Source of the DNA: Austropuccinia psidii
Taxonomy: Eukaryota > Basidiomycota > Pucciniomycetes > Pucciniales > Sphaerophragmiaceae
Direction of reading: 5' to 3'
NCBI GenBank assembly: GCA_023105745.1
Contig: JALGQZ010000016.1
Span: 27,955,154-28,019,153 of the forward strand
DNA length: 64,000 nucleotides
The position numbers and the translations under genes are program-made. Positions 11,220 to 22,682 of this stretch are shown one piece after another (the first letter of the stretch is position 1; each line of letters starts with the position of its first letter). The notes below the pieces were generated by a model. It did no database searches. It had not been told where the DNA came from and saw only the letters and a program-made list of their open reading frames with translations.

Positions 11220-12604
11220 TATGAAATAATAATAAAATAACTCTACGTTACTTGAAAATAAGGAATAAAAAGCTTGGCCAAATTAATATCAATGAAATTC
11301 TTGATGCATCTTGAGGTTAAATCAAATTCAATTAATCAATTTATTCAGTCAATATCAAAATTCAATTTAAATAAAATATCAATAAATTTTGAAGAATTCA
11401 ATAATTGATAATCAATCAATGTCTTGAGGAATTAATCAATAAATCAATATCTTCAGGACTCAGTCAATATCTTGATTAATAAAGTCAATCAATAATCAAA
11501 TCAATTATTGAGGATAATCAGTTTCCTGAATAATTACAATAATTCAATCAATCCAATCCAACCAGAATCCTGAATTTACAAATCAATAACCCAAATAAGC
11601 CCCAATCAATTAACCAATCCACATAATTCCTAATAAGTCCTTAATAAGAAAACAAAATGAAAATTTGAGAATGAAATTGATATGGTCAGGAATGAATAAG
11701 AAATGAGAATAATCGATTTTCATTTGAATAAAATGAATGAGATGAAAATTTATGGGAGAGAAATCATAAAATCATAAAAGAGTTGTAATTTGAAGAATGA
11801 GAGAAATTAATTTAAATTAATTAAAATAAAGAAAAAAATATTAGTTAATTAATTTAATGTCACAGCAGCTCTTCTAAGTGAAGAGGGCCTGGGACTTACT
11901 TATGGAGGGCTCAAGATATGGTAAATGGAAAACACACTTAAGATTGTAATAAGATGAAATTACTAAATAAATAAATATAATAAAGCAGAAACAAAAAGAA
12001 TAAGAGTAATAAATAAAAGAGAAAGCCACAAACAATTTCAATTCAACTGTTTAAACCTGTCAGAATGAAAAGAAAAGGGTTAATAAGGATATGGCCACCA
12101 AGCTCATACTGTACAGGCAAAGAAAGAAAATGCAAAGACTCACTTGAAATTAAATGAATATAATACCCTAAATAAGGATAAGAATACTTATTAAATAATA
12201 AATAAACTAAATTAATTAACTGAGGAAAACTCCCCGGGGGAAAAGAGGGGCTGGTGTATGTGACAATCACCATTCCTGATCCAGACAGAGAATTTTCATG
12301 AGAATTATTGATGATTGAATTGAGTCTGGCCAATACAGGCTCTTTACAGCTGTACAGAACCTGTACAAGAGGTGTGATGGTATTGAGTGATCATACAGTT
12401 TCAGGATGGTGTATCCAAACTGTATTGGGCAATTCCAACCTGCACAGATGTTGACAGGCTGTATTGATGAACCAGATTGTATGCATGTTTCAGCAAGGAA
12501 TATTTCTGAAACTGAATGCTGATCCACACAGTGTATTTTCTGGTTTGAGGTGTTTGAGTGGGTGTAAGTATGAATACCCTTACCCCTGGCTGGTGGTTGT
12601 TACA
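11220..12604 (-). repeat. Putative 5' LTR and leader of element B (LTR start at 12604)
   Basis: On the minus strand, gag fragment C stops matching its relatives exactly where TGTAACAACCACC begins (12604), which is the expected form of an LTR start. The flanking 5 bp on the right is GACTT (12605-12609). A possible inner LTR end is TGTCACAGCAG at 11859 (plus strand), giving about 745 bp, but no primer-binding site is recognisable beside it. Open frames at 12043-12682 fall in this LTR and are not treated as genes. Confidence 0.45.
11281..11640. repeat. Degenerate CAAT/ATCAAT-rich low-complexity leader
   Basis: TCAAT and AATCAAT words recur dozens of times in imperfect array immediately upstream of gag B. 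There is no fixed period by eye, so this is simple-sequence enrichment, not a clean tandem repeat. Confidence 0.6.
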
Positions 12605-13097
12605 GACTTGTCCTTGGCAAGACATGGGTGTCCAACCCCTCAGAAGGTCCTCTGTCTTTTTGGGGCCCATGAACCTCTTCACTTGAAGATATTAGTTAAT
12701 TGTGCCTATCCAAAGACTTGGAAGAAGTTCCCACTCCTGCTTCTTTTCTGCCATAAACCAGTTCTTGTACTGAGACTGTTATATCTCTATTGTTGCCTGT
12801 TGGAAATGGTTTGGGTCTGACAATAGGAATAGCAGTTATGTCAGCTTCTGGACTCTCAATAAGAGCATCAAAGGTTCTGGCTAACCATTTAGAATTGGTG
12901 GAAGTTGTGGCATCTTCCATTTGTGCCTCTCCTCTGGGCTTAAATTCTTGTCTTTTGTATTTATGACCTGAATTTCCTGGTCCAGATCCATTTGGTTGGA
13001 TGGAGTAGTTGCTTCCACTTCTGGTAGGAGTCATTTCACATAAGTTTAAAGAGAATTGGACTAAGAAATGGATTGCATTCACCTGCTGGGCCTTCAA
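12605..13097 (-). pseudogene. Fragment C: N-terminal gag exon(s) of an A-related element
   Basis: Two overlapping frames match the start of gag in A, E and F. One starts at ATG 13034 (MTPTRSGSNYSIQPNG) and runs to a stop at 12696 through SVQELVYGRKEAGVGTSS. The other reads EVEATTPSNQMDLDQE and LSPEERHKWKMPQLPP. The second frame is entered if a donor-like CAG|GTGAAT (about 13090) is spliced to the AG just after the ATG; a possible second intron (G|GTTAGC near 12885 to CCAACAG near 12805) returns to the first frame. The fragment is cut off at 12604 by element B. Confidence 0.6.
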
Positions 13098-14989
13098 AAA
13101 TATACATAAATTTATATATAGATCAATTTTTCAAATTATGAATAAAATTTCTAGCTTAAAGAAAGAATCCAAAAATTCCAAAAGAGCTATTTATTTAAAA
13201 GACTAAATTACAGTTACCTTTTTAGGGAATTAAAAGTTTTAGAATTATCTTTTCTATACCTCACTAATTATATAAAACTATATGAATATTCAAATTTATA
13301 ATCTTAGATATACTCTTTATTTGTCAAAGGAAAGAGAAAAATATATCCAAATATGTCTTCTTATAAGTTACACTTAAAGGGTATCAATCCTTCAAAATAT
13401 TTGGAAGGTGATTTCTTGGAAGTATTATACTTTATACCTTTAAGGTATAAGAAATAAATATTATGTTACAACTATTTGAAATTCAAAAATGAAATATGCT
13501 TATTGAAAGATATCAGTTGTACAACTAATTTTAGATTATTATATTTATCTGAATATCTTCCTTTAAGGTTTTGAAAAATTAAAATCATGATTTTATCTTC
13601 TATAAAAGTCTATTAATTGAAAGGGAATTTCTTAAGATAAGTATATTAATCTCACTCCTAAATGAGATATTTAAATTTTATTTTTATTAAGAATCTCTTT
13701 ATTAAGTACTAAATATTTATAAAAAATTCATTATCTTTTTCATAATTTTAAATTGATTTTATCAGGAGCATAATTATTTTTTTTTCAATTAGATCTTAAT
13801 ATTCAAATAAAATTTAATATATGTTTCCAAGAAATTTTTTAGATTTTTAAATTTTCTTCAAATATTGAAGATTATGATTTTGAATCATAAAATATCACAA
13901 TTATAATTAAAATATAATTAATGAAAAAATTAAAATAATAATATAGATTTCAAATTCAATTTTAAGGATTATTTTTTCAAAAAAAAATATATTTTATTGT
14001 AAAAAATAATTATGAAAATATTTAATACAAATATAATGAAAGGTGATTTTCATTAAAAAAATTACTTCTCTCATTTTAAATTTAAGTCTTTACAAAACCT
14101 TGGATATTTATTCCTTCTTTTCATACTATGATAGCTTATTAAATCACTTAAACTCAATGAAAATCATTTTTCAGTTGAAGAATTGAAACATTTAAGCTTA
14201 AACTTCATTTACTAAATTGGTGTTTTGATTTATTCTAAGTAATTATTTAACATGTTCCTTATTTGGAAAAATTATTATAGGCTTTCTGATTTTTCTTTGG
14301 AAAATAAAAAAAGAATTGAGAGCCTGAGTTAAATTTTAATCACCCACCACATTAGGATATAATGATTTTTTCTTTCAATAATCTCCTTTTTATGAACAAT
14401 TTAAAATTTCATTATATATTTCTATAAATTAGGTTATTTTTTGGAAATTTTCAGATATATTGAGTTTTATTTTAAATAGAAAGAAAGAATTTTTTTGGTT
14501 CATAAGAGATCTAAAGTTATTCCTATGATTTCAAAAAAGGTGTGGAAGTGATTTTATCTTAAATCATTAAGAAAATTGAAATGAAATTTGGTCTCAAGTT
14601 TAAAAAAAAGAAAAATACTAGTTTTCTAGGAATAAAGAGTGAAAAAAAAAATATACTTTGTAAATTGTTTTTGGGGAGATTTTTCTTTTGAATCTTATAT
14701 TCAAAAGAAATCTTTAAAAGTAATTCTCAATTAATAAAGAAAGACATAATATATTTTAATTTGAGTTTAAATTCCAGAAATTAATATTAATTCAGCTTTT
14801 GGGAGAATTTAATAATGAAAAATTCACATTTTGTTTTTTATTTTTTGAGTGAGTTAGAGAAAATGATGATAGGTAATTCTTTAAAAAGATATATTTTGAT
14901 TTAAAGATTTTCAAAATTTGAAATATTAATGTCTGAAAAATGAAATTTTAAAGAAATAAGATTAATAAAATGATGAATATGATAGGATA
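13098..14989. other. AT-rich intergenic DNA, no gene seen
   Basis: About 1.9 kb of very AT-rich sequence. It contains only short chance ORFs, with no motif, RNA gene or repeat that I recognise. Its continuation on the far side of the solo LTR is 16910-17838. Confidence 0.6.
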
Positions 14990-14994
14990 TAATT

Positions 14995-16904
14995 TGTAAG
15001 ATGTGACTATGAAACTGATGATAATATTACTATTAATCAACAGTACTATGTCTGTTCTTATGAAATATAATAATAAAAAATTATTATAACCACAATTAAA
15101 TAATTATAAAATTATTTCTTTCACGTGTTATACACTACTAGTGATTATAACAGTGAGCAGTAATTGTCTACAAGAATCAATTACAAGAAGAATTTAATAA
15201 TAAAAACTTCTTTTATTAAAATAATAAAATTATTTTAATATATAATTATCTTTTACAAGAATAATTATAAAGATAATTCTTGAAGAAAACTATTACTAGA
15301 GAAAAACTTTAAGAATTAAAGATAAATGACTCACTAATACTCCAAAGAACTTATTGATAGATAAAAGTAGAGAAATTTGATGTGGAATTGTGGATTTAAG
15401 GGATCAAAAGGATTTATAACAGTATTACAACAATATATAGTTGGATTCTATGATTTCACGTCTTTCTGGTTGATTCTGAAAGATTTAAAACACTTAAGAA
15501 TAGCTATAACTAATACTTACTTGTTGGTAATAATGATTTAATAAATTGATAAGATGATTCTTGGAAAAAACAGCAAGAGGAGGCCTCTTTTAAGTCAAAA
15601 ACAGCTCACAGAGGCGTGCCATGGAGCAAACTGAAAAACCAATGAGTGAGAAAACAATAAACCCTTTTGGATTATTGATTGCATCATCAGTTGTCATGTA
15701 AGATTATCATTGATACTTTTACGTGACTACCAACCCCAATATGGTTAAGAATAAAAGGAGTAATATCTGTAAATCTTCTTTTATTCTAAAATAATCATTG
15801 ATTTCTCAAAGTTATCAATGTTATTTCCAATTTCATCACAGGTTGTAATTACTGTGAATTTTTGAAGATTCAGTGTTTCACGTAGAATGGTCAAAAATAG
15901 ACTGTAAGTAAAACTTTTAATTTTACTAGTAAAACCATGATTCTTTTTGGTTGTACCATAGATAATATAGTTCTCTATTAGTCCTGAGAGTTTCAGAAAG
16001 ATTCATTAAGAATTGTATTTTTAATGAATTTTTGAAGTTTTTACCTCATTTCTACGTAGAATTGCAAATAGCAGTATTTTGCTGGTTGCTATGAGGTAAA
16101 TCAATGAATATATGTCCCAAAAGGGTTTTAATTACTCTTTTAGGGTCTAGTCATGGAAATTCATCAAGAATTGACGTGGTCACAGGAGTCTAAGTAGCTC
16201 ATTACCTCCTTGGCACGTCAAAATAGCAGGTTATTTGCTATTTTCTTATGATTACAGTAGGTGTAACTTGGTAACCAAGTTCCCAAAGAGTTTTAGCTTA
16301 CCAATTGGGCCAAGATGAGCCATGGATCCATGCTCTGGAGCTATCCACGCCTCTGAGGCCTCAGAAGTTGGGTACCCTGGCTCTCTTTGATGTCTTTTGT
16401 CCCCCTTACTTATTTTTCACGTAAAAATAGAAAATTAAGCTTAAAGTGAGATATCCACTATGGGTGTACCAAAAGTCCATGTAAGAATACCATGATATTA
16501 AGTGCTCAAAACATGCATAACACTATTCTTAGTGTATATGTAACATGGGATTTCTCACTTTCCCATTATTTTGGCTTAAAATCAAGAAAAACAAAAATGT
16601 TCACGGATCTTTTATGTGGTATTAATGATGTGGTATTGAAGTATTTTCCATTTTACCACCTCAAATACTTAAATTGAGCTTATTCACTCTATGGGGCTAC
16701 CCTAGGTGAAATTTTGTGTAGAATCCAAATCTGGTCTTAAATCCATGGATTTACTTACTCAATAAAAAGTTATTCATCTTTTCTCAAATTGAAAATGATG
16801 AATATTGAATATATGCATGACTTATGAGCTGTGCATAATTCAAAATTTCTTTTTAAGATAATTGTGGCCTATTTGGGTATGTAAAATATACCTCAAGGCT
16901 CACA
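14995..16904 (-). repeat. Solo LTR of the A family with TAATT target-site duplication
   Basis: A 1,910-bp LTR begins TGTAAGATGTGAC and ends CTCAAGGCTCACA on the plus strand. It is flanked by identical TAATT at 14990-14994 and 16905-16909. No primer-binding site or polypurine tract adjoins it, so it is a solo LTR left by recombination between the two LTRs of a full element, not half of a neighbour. It is about 90 % identical by eye to 6538-8450. Confidence 0.93.
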
Positions 16905-16909
16905 TAATT

Positions 16910-17838
16910 AAAGAGTGTATTTTGATTTTGGGAAATTAAAAAGAAAAAATTTCTCATGATTAATGACTTTGTAAAGTTTTTGGTTTTGATTTCAAAAAGT
17001 TTTTTGGAATAAATTATTATTTGAGATTTCCAGAAGTTACATAATTAAATTAATTTTGTGAAGTATTTCTAAATCTTGAAAATCTGGCTTGGAAGATGAC
17101 CAAATAATAATAACAAGTTAACACCCAGTATGAAGCAAACTGAAAGCTTGGTTGAACCTGGTACCCCAAAAAGCAAGGAGAGCTTTTTTTTATGGTGAAA
17201 GTATCATAGAAAGTTGTGTTCCTGGATGAAAACAATAATTATGAAATAATGAAATATTATATTCATTTAGTAATTCAGTTTTTATTTCAAAGAAATATTA
17301 GTAAAAATTTTAAAATTCTGAAAGAATTTGAACTTTTATAAGATTGGTTAAAAATAAATATCTTATATTTTAATTCTTTTATCCTCCATGGTTCCAAAGG
17401 AAAATCTTTCTTTAATGAAGATATTAATGAAGAAATAAATGATACTTTTCCTTTAATGATTCTTTTGTATATCTTCTATTTGATTGAAGAAATTATGAGT
17501 AATTGATGGTATTTTTCTATCCCTCTTTAATTTTATAATTTAAATTATATCAATGTGGTCATAAAGTGAAAAGAATAGCTTCAAAAGCTGTTTTTAGCTT
17601 GATTATCAACCAATTTTTTGAAGGAGGAATTTTCTGAAAAAAACTTTCAGAAGTTTGGAAAATTGAGTTTATTATTTTGGAATTTAACATTCAAGAGTTT
17701 CATCTTGGTATGATTTTCAGAATAAAATTTAATCCCTTTTGTTTAAATTCATATTTAAAGTTATAATTACCACACAAAAATATTCTTCTCTTTCCACCTT
17801 ATGAGAATTTTTCTAAATAGGATAAATGGTATAAAAAT
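16910..17838. other. AT-rich intergenic DNA, no gene seen
   Basis: This is the continuation of the pre-insertion sequence between the solo LTR and element D. The short open frame at 17050-17235 has no ATG-supported or motif-supported coding character. Confidence 0.55.
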
Positions 17839-19315
17839 TGTCAGGGTGAGTCTATGTAGTAGCTTAAAAATAGTAAATACAAGCTAGCACTATGACTGTG
17901 ACACACACAAAATAAATAAAAAATTAAGTCTTCAGGTCCTACTGCTATGTGGTAGCAGTGGTGATGAGTCTATTGAGGACCTGGGTTGCAATGCTCTAAT
18001 ATCTTTGACTGTAAAGAAACACTACAATAATTAATTATTTTAATTATATCAATATAATCCTAAGAGTACTACTGGTATAAGACAGTTTTACTACGTAAGG
18101 ATGTTAATTCATGATAAGATGAGTCTTTTCCAGTGAGGAAAGACCTGCTTTTATCTCCTCTGAGGACTGTGAAAGACTGGTAGGCTCTTCACACGTCTAC
18201 AGAGTGAAAATTTTCACTCTGGAGGCTGGGTTGTGGTTCTGTACCATCAATTCTGACGTCAGCATAGTCAGAATTGTGGTTTTTGGACCACAAATGATCA
18301 TTCTGGATCAATACAGGGTGAAAAAACTCTTCACAGGCCACGTCAGCACCATTGTGACGTGTCCAGAGTGTCTGGATGACTAATATTAGTCATTCTGGGC
18401 GGGTTTAAGCTTTAAACAACCATTATTTTAAGTATCAAGCCAGTACTGGTTGGTACAGGTTTGGTACAGGCCAGTATTGGTCAAAATACTTCCAACCAAG
18501 ATATCTCAGTCAGTTTTTGAGATATCAAGAAACCAAGAGCACAGTATTGAAGGGCTTAATGAGCTCTTCAATTTGGTATGCTTCATGTTTACCCTTCTTG
18601 CAAATAGCAAAAGTTATAAGGGTTTTAAGTTTTTGGACGTAATTTTGTACATCAGTATGAGGCTTCAAAAACTTCCATGCTAGATATCTGTATTCTGATG
18701 ATACAGTTTTGTAGGGCTTGATTAGCTCTACAGTTTGGTATATTACACTGTACAGTTGTATGAGTGTATGCCAAAAATACAGGGGTTTGTTTATTTTCTT
18801 GTTTTCAGAATATCTGTATTTTGGTTATTAAACCTTTGAACCAAGATCCCTCAGTCAATTTAAGAGATACAGAGGTCTAAGGTGTCTCAAATTAAAGCTC
18901 TTGTTGAGATCTTCAATTTGGTTATACTTTTGTACAGTTTTGTACAAGCCCTCTTTGACTTTCAGGGGGACTTGGTTTTGAAAATAAGGTTATATGGTAT
19001 CTCCAGTTGTAGTGGTGTTACAACAACATGGATGATATCATTGTGTAGCTCTCTATGTGAGCTTTAAGAAAAATAACAATTCTGGTGGGGTTCCCATTAA
19101 ATATACATAAGTTAGATTAGAGGCCAGAATAAGAGTTTTTGCTTATTTGGTCTTATCTTTGATAGGGCATATCTTTGTCCTTTCTTATTATCTTTGAGGA
19201 GGTTTCCTCTTTATAATTTACTTGTATTGGCTATATTTGTCCAATATTCCTCATACCATTACTTATGGCATGTTGGATGTCATGCTGGTGCTCTATTTTG
19301 AGTCACAGGCTGACA
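17839..19315 (-). repeat. 3' LTR of element D
   Basis: The plus strand begins TGTCAGGGTGAG and ends CACAGGCTGACA. It is nearly identical to 23872-25369; it lacks a 21-bp segment at about 18690 where the other LTR has an inverted repeat. Confidence 0.95.
18254..18261. promoter_or_regulatory. CRE palindrome TGACGTCA in the D LTR (3' copy)
   Basis: This perfect TGACGTCA lies about 1,055 bp from the U3 start of the LTR, with further ACGTC half sites nearby (GCCACGTCAGC, TGTGACGTGTC at 18335-18365). TGACGTCA is the classic ATF/CREB-type bZIP site. The element F LTR has the same palindrome at the same distance. Function is inferred. Confidence 0.5.
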
Positions 19316-19335
19316 TACCCTCCCTCCAAAAAAGG
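19316..19335 (-). promoter_or_regulatory. Polypurine tract of element D
   Basis: The minus strand reads CCTTTTTTGGAGGGAGGGTA directly before the LTR TGTCAG, as in the other elements of the window. It lies within 24 bp of the ORF stop codon. Confidence 0.85.
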
Positions 19336-19339
19336 CTCA

Positions 19340-22135
19340 TCATTGATGAGACTCTTTTGTCCTCATGGAGGCTCTTGATCCTTTCAAATAAGAATATTGA
19401 TCTGAAGCATCATCCAGTTTTACCCATTGGTCTTTGTCTGGTGGTTCATTCCTTCTCTCTATTAAATAATCCCTATTTGAATATCTTTTTATTTGATTGG
19501 GGTTGTCAGTTTCAAAGTAGAACTTTCTTTGTTTGTCTTGCCCAATTATAAAGTAACTCTCTAGGGAATTATGTATGCTTATGCCATAGATTCTATGGTA
19601 CTCTGTACCCATTAAGAATCCATCAAACTTAGCATTTTCAAGTACCACAAACTCAATGTTTAATCTGAGGTTTCCCATTTTGTGTGGTATTATAATTATT
19701 TTTTGGATTATTCCAAGTGACTTCATTTCGCCTGCAGCACTTTTAAAGCTTCTTGCTTTTGTTAAAAGTATCTCTGCATTCCACATTGGAAAGTGTCTGT
19801 CCAAGTATTCTTTGGCTACTACTGAGCAATTTGCTCCTGTGTCGAAAATCAAAGGATGCTTTTTATTTTCAATGTACACATCAAGTTTTGATTTTGCTCC
19901 ATGAATAAAGGCCATACCAGTTTTGGGTACTTCCAAATACTCTTTAGCATCAATGGTTCTGCCACTTCTGTCTTCACCATTTTTGGGTTGAATGAGTTCT
20001 GGTTTCACAGAGTTTCTTAGGACTGATTCTGTTTTCTCATCCTCATACTCTAATAAATATTGTTCAATAGGCTCTGATCCACTGTCTGAATCCTGTCTTA
20101 GCCCATTTCCCATGCTGTCAGAGTCAGATTTGTACTCCATGTGTTCTTCCACTGACTCTTCCTCTATTGCAAATATTTTCTTTTTTCCCTTGGGACAATT
20201 ATTTGCATAGTGGTCAGGTGATCCACAGTTATGGCATGTGTTCCTTCTCCTTGGTGCTTCTTCACCATTAGTAGGTTTGAGGTCTTTTTCCATGAGTATC
20301 TTTGGTTTTTCTCTGATATCATGTGACCTATAGGGTGAACTACTGCCAATTGATGTCTTTTTTCTGACATCTTGTATGACATTTGCTATGTCATCAATGC
20401 TGCTTATTTTGCTGCATCTGCACTTTACTGCATGTTCTAAGTCTCCTGGAAGTTTTGTCAGAATCTTATGATTTCTCATCTCTATTGTCATGTTTGGATC
20501 AATAGATTTGAGTCTTTTGGTTTGTTTAAGACACCATTCATAAGGGTCTTTTTCTGTAGAGTATCTGTCACTCTCAAAAGAGATGGTTTTTTGCCAAATC
20601 CAAGTACCATTGCTGTACTTTTGTATTATTTGGTTTCTCCACCATGGCCAGCTTTTCCTACCATGTATCTCTTTCATTTCAGTGTACCATATATTTGCAT
20701 GGCCTCTGAATGCAGTGTTGAGTCTTGTGGTGATCCAGTAGTCTGGTATCTTTGGTACATCAACAAAAAGTCCATTGATATAATCAATAAGCTCCATATG
20801 ATCATATTCTCCAATTCCTGAGAATTTAGGCCAATTTACCACATCAGGTAATTGCTTCAATTCTTGTTTCTCAGAGTAACTGAGGTTCTCACCATCTTGG
20901 TAAATAGACTCAGACCTTAACTTTGGATCCTGGGATTCAGGAGCTTGGTTTTCTGATTCTTCCTCTTTTACTTTGGTGATTGGTTTATCCTCTTGAGTTG
21001 TTTGAGGGAAGAAATTATCTTCTTTTTCCTCCTTTTTATAGAGAAAATCCACTTCTTTTTCCATGCTTTGCTGTTGATATTGGATATTTCTTAAATCTCT
21101 TCTCACAGCTTGTTGTTCCTCTAATATTGAGTTCAACTGTCTGTTTGTATTTTCAAATTCTGCCCAAATTCTGGATAGATTTGTGTTCAAGTCTTTGATG
21201 ACTGTTGTTTGGAAGGAATTTTCTTCCTTGATTGTTTTCATTTCTGAAGTCACTTCTTGAACATGATCATATGTCCAATCCATGAATTTACCCATGTTGG
21301 ACCATATGAAACTACTACCTCTGGACTCTGTGGTTTCAAATTTTTGAGGGGGTATTTTATCATCAATAGGCATAAGCTGAGGATCAATTGATTCTGAGCT
21401 AACACTATTGGTAGGTACAGTGTCTTTTAGGATTTGTGTTCCTCTTGGACTCATTTTATTCATTGTTTCATCAAAGGATCTGATTCTATCTTCTCCTTCC
21501 TGAAAGAATTCTTGTTTTCTACTAGGGCTCCATGTCCTCTGCTGGAAACCACCAGGGATGACTGGAGAGTCCTGGAAATATTGTCCTTTGGATTTCAAGT
21601 CCTGTAGCTGTTGGACTGATGTGGGAAAGATGGAATTTCTTCTTCCATGCCTTGGTGTTCCTGAATCAGATTGGGCTCTTCCATATGCCAAGAATTCTCT
21701 ATGGCTTGGGTTTCTGTCTGATTCCTTCTGATTCAAGTCTCTTCTGAGAGTATGAAATGGCTGTTGAGATTCCAACTTTTCATTTCTTCCAGAACCTTTT
21801 GGCAAGTAATAAGATTTACTCATATTTTTTGCCTCATTATTCCAATTTCCTCCCATAATACTTTCATGGTGAAGGTTTTGTTGTCCATACTCCATGTGAA
21901 CAAGTCTTTCAGGAGTAGATGCATATGAGTTATTTTTTCTGCATCTGTCCAATTCTTTTGTTGGACTTGGCTGAACTTGGTTTGGGGTGGAACTTTGGGC
22001 AGGAGTTTCCTGATAATAAGTCCCTTCATGGCTATTTGATCCAGAAGGTGGTGGTCTTCTCCCTCTATTTCTTCTTTGCCATATTTCTGGCTGATTTCTT
22101 GGGTATCCAAGATCTCTGAGGAATGGAGGTGTCAT
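19340..22135 (-). CDS. Gag-protease polyprotein of element D
   Basis: An uninterrupted ORF of about 931 aa from the first in-frame ATG (22135, MTPPFLRDLGYPR). Layout: a Pro/Gln/Ser-rich N-terminus (1-270); a predicted coiled coil rich in Glu/Gln (about 290-390); the gag core (WPKFSGIGEYDHMELIDYI, about 437-590, with IHGRKSWPWWRNQIIQKY); a CCHC knuckle (CHNCGSPDHYANNC, about 632); an acidic linker; and a retropepsin-like protease with LIFDTGANCSV (about 765), a FLMG motif and a flap-like segment. Gag packages the RNA and the protease cleaves the polyprotein. There is no RT, RNase H or integrase. A leader exon upstream could be spliced in at an AG at 22114-22116, which would remove this ATG; the true N-terminus is therefore uncertain. 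Confidence 0.92.
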   Translation of the reverse strand: MTPPFLRDLGYPRNQPEIWQRRNRGRRPPPSGSNSHEGTYYQETPAQSSTPNQVQPSPTKELDRCRKNNSYASTPERLVHMEYGQQNLHHESIMGGNWNNEAKNMSKSYYLPKGSGRNEKLESQQPFHTLRRDLNQKESDRNPSHREFLAYGRAQSDSGTPRHGRRNSIFPTSVQQLQDLKSKGQYFQDSPVIPGGFQQRTWSPSRKQEFFQEGEDRIRSFDETMNKMSPRGTQILKDTVPTNSVSSESIDPQLMPIDDKIPPQKFETTESRGSSFIWSNMGKFMDWTYDHVQEVTSEMKTIKEENSFQTTVIKDLNTNLSRIWAEFENTNRQLNSILEEQQAVRRDLRNIQYQQQSMEKEVDFLYKKEEKEDNFFPQTTQEDKPITKVKEEESENQAPESQDPKLRSESIYQDGENLSYSEKQELKQLPDVVNWPKFSGIGEYDHMELIDYINGLFVDVPKIPDYWITTRLNTAFRGHANIWYTEMKEIHGRKSWPWWRNQIIQKYSNGTWIWQKTISFESDRYSTEKDPYEWCLKQTKRLKSIDPNMTIEMRNHKILTKLPGDLEHAVKCRCSKISSIDDIANVIQDVRKKTSIGSSSPYRSHDIREKPKILMEKDLKPTNGEEAPRRRNTCHNCGSPDHYANNCPKGKKKIFAIEEESVEEHMEYKSDSDSMGNGLRQDSDSGSEPIEQYLLEYEDEKTESVLRNSVKPELIQPKNGEDRSGRTIDAKEYLEVPKTGMAFIHGAKSKLDVYIENKKHPLIFDTGANCSVVAKEYLDRHFPMWNAEILLTKARSFKSAAGEMKSLGIIQKIIIIPHKMGNLRLNIEFVVLENAKFDGFLMGTEYHRIYGISIHNSLESYFIIGQDKQRKFYFETDNPNQIKRYSNRDYLIERRNEPPDKDQWVKLDDASDQYSYLKGSRASMRTKESHQ

Positions 22136-22682
22136 GTTAAAAAATGACAAAAGACAAAAAATACTGTATTTTTCAAGGTTTTTTTTTTTTTACCTTTAAA
22201 AGGCCCTTGGACAGATTTCTGCTTTATACTCTTTGGCAATTTGCTTGGGAGTTGGTACTGCCTCCTTGTCTTTGAGGCTTGGTACAGATGAATTTCACTG
22301 TGATTTTGTCTCAAATGGAATGTATTTTTTCCACTTGAAAGAAAATGGAGAAGGTTTGTAATTCAATTTGAATAAACAAAATTTTCAATTCCTTACTGTT
22401 ATTTCTTCTGATTTTGGTTTGATATTTGAGTTTTAATTATTTTTTATTTTTTGAAGAAATAACAGTTTTGTTTGACTTATTTTCATAAGTAAAGTATTTA
22501 ATATTAAAAGTTATATTATTAAACTTGAATATTATTGATAAGTTATTCACTTATTGAAATTGAAAAATCAACTGTTAATAGTTCAATTTCCAATTTTTCT
22601 TTCTTTAGAGGAAAGAAAAGGGTCTATATCTTAATTATACAATAATTTTGTTGTATAATTAAGTTTTCTTTTGTTGTTATTT

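Noticed and set aside
9855..12604. Element B as a second gag-only element
   Set aside because: Only one LTR edge is visible and the left part is interrupted by element A, so the absence of pol may be truncation.
12043..12682. Three overlapping minus-strand ORFs of 86-96 codons
   Set aside because: They start at non-ATG codons, overlap each other in different frames and lie in the putative LTR of element B. No motif supports coding.
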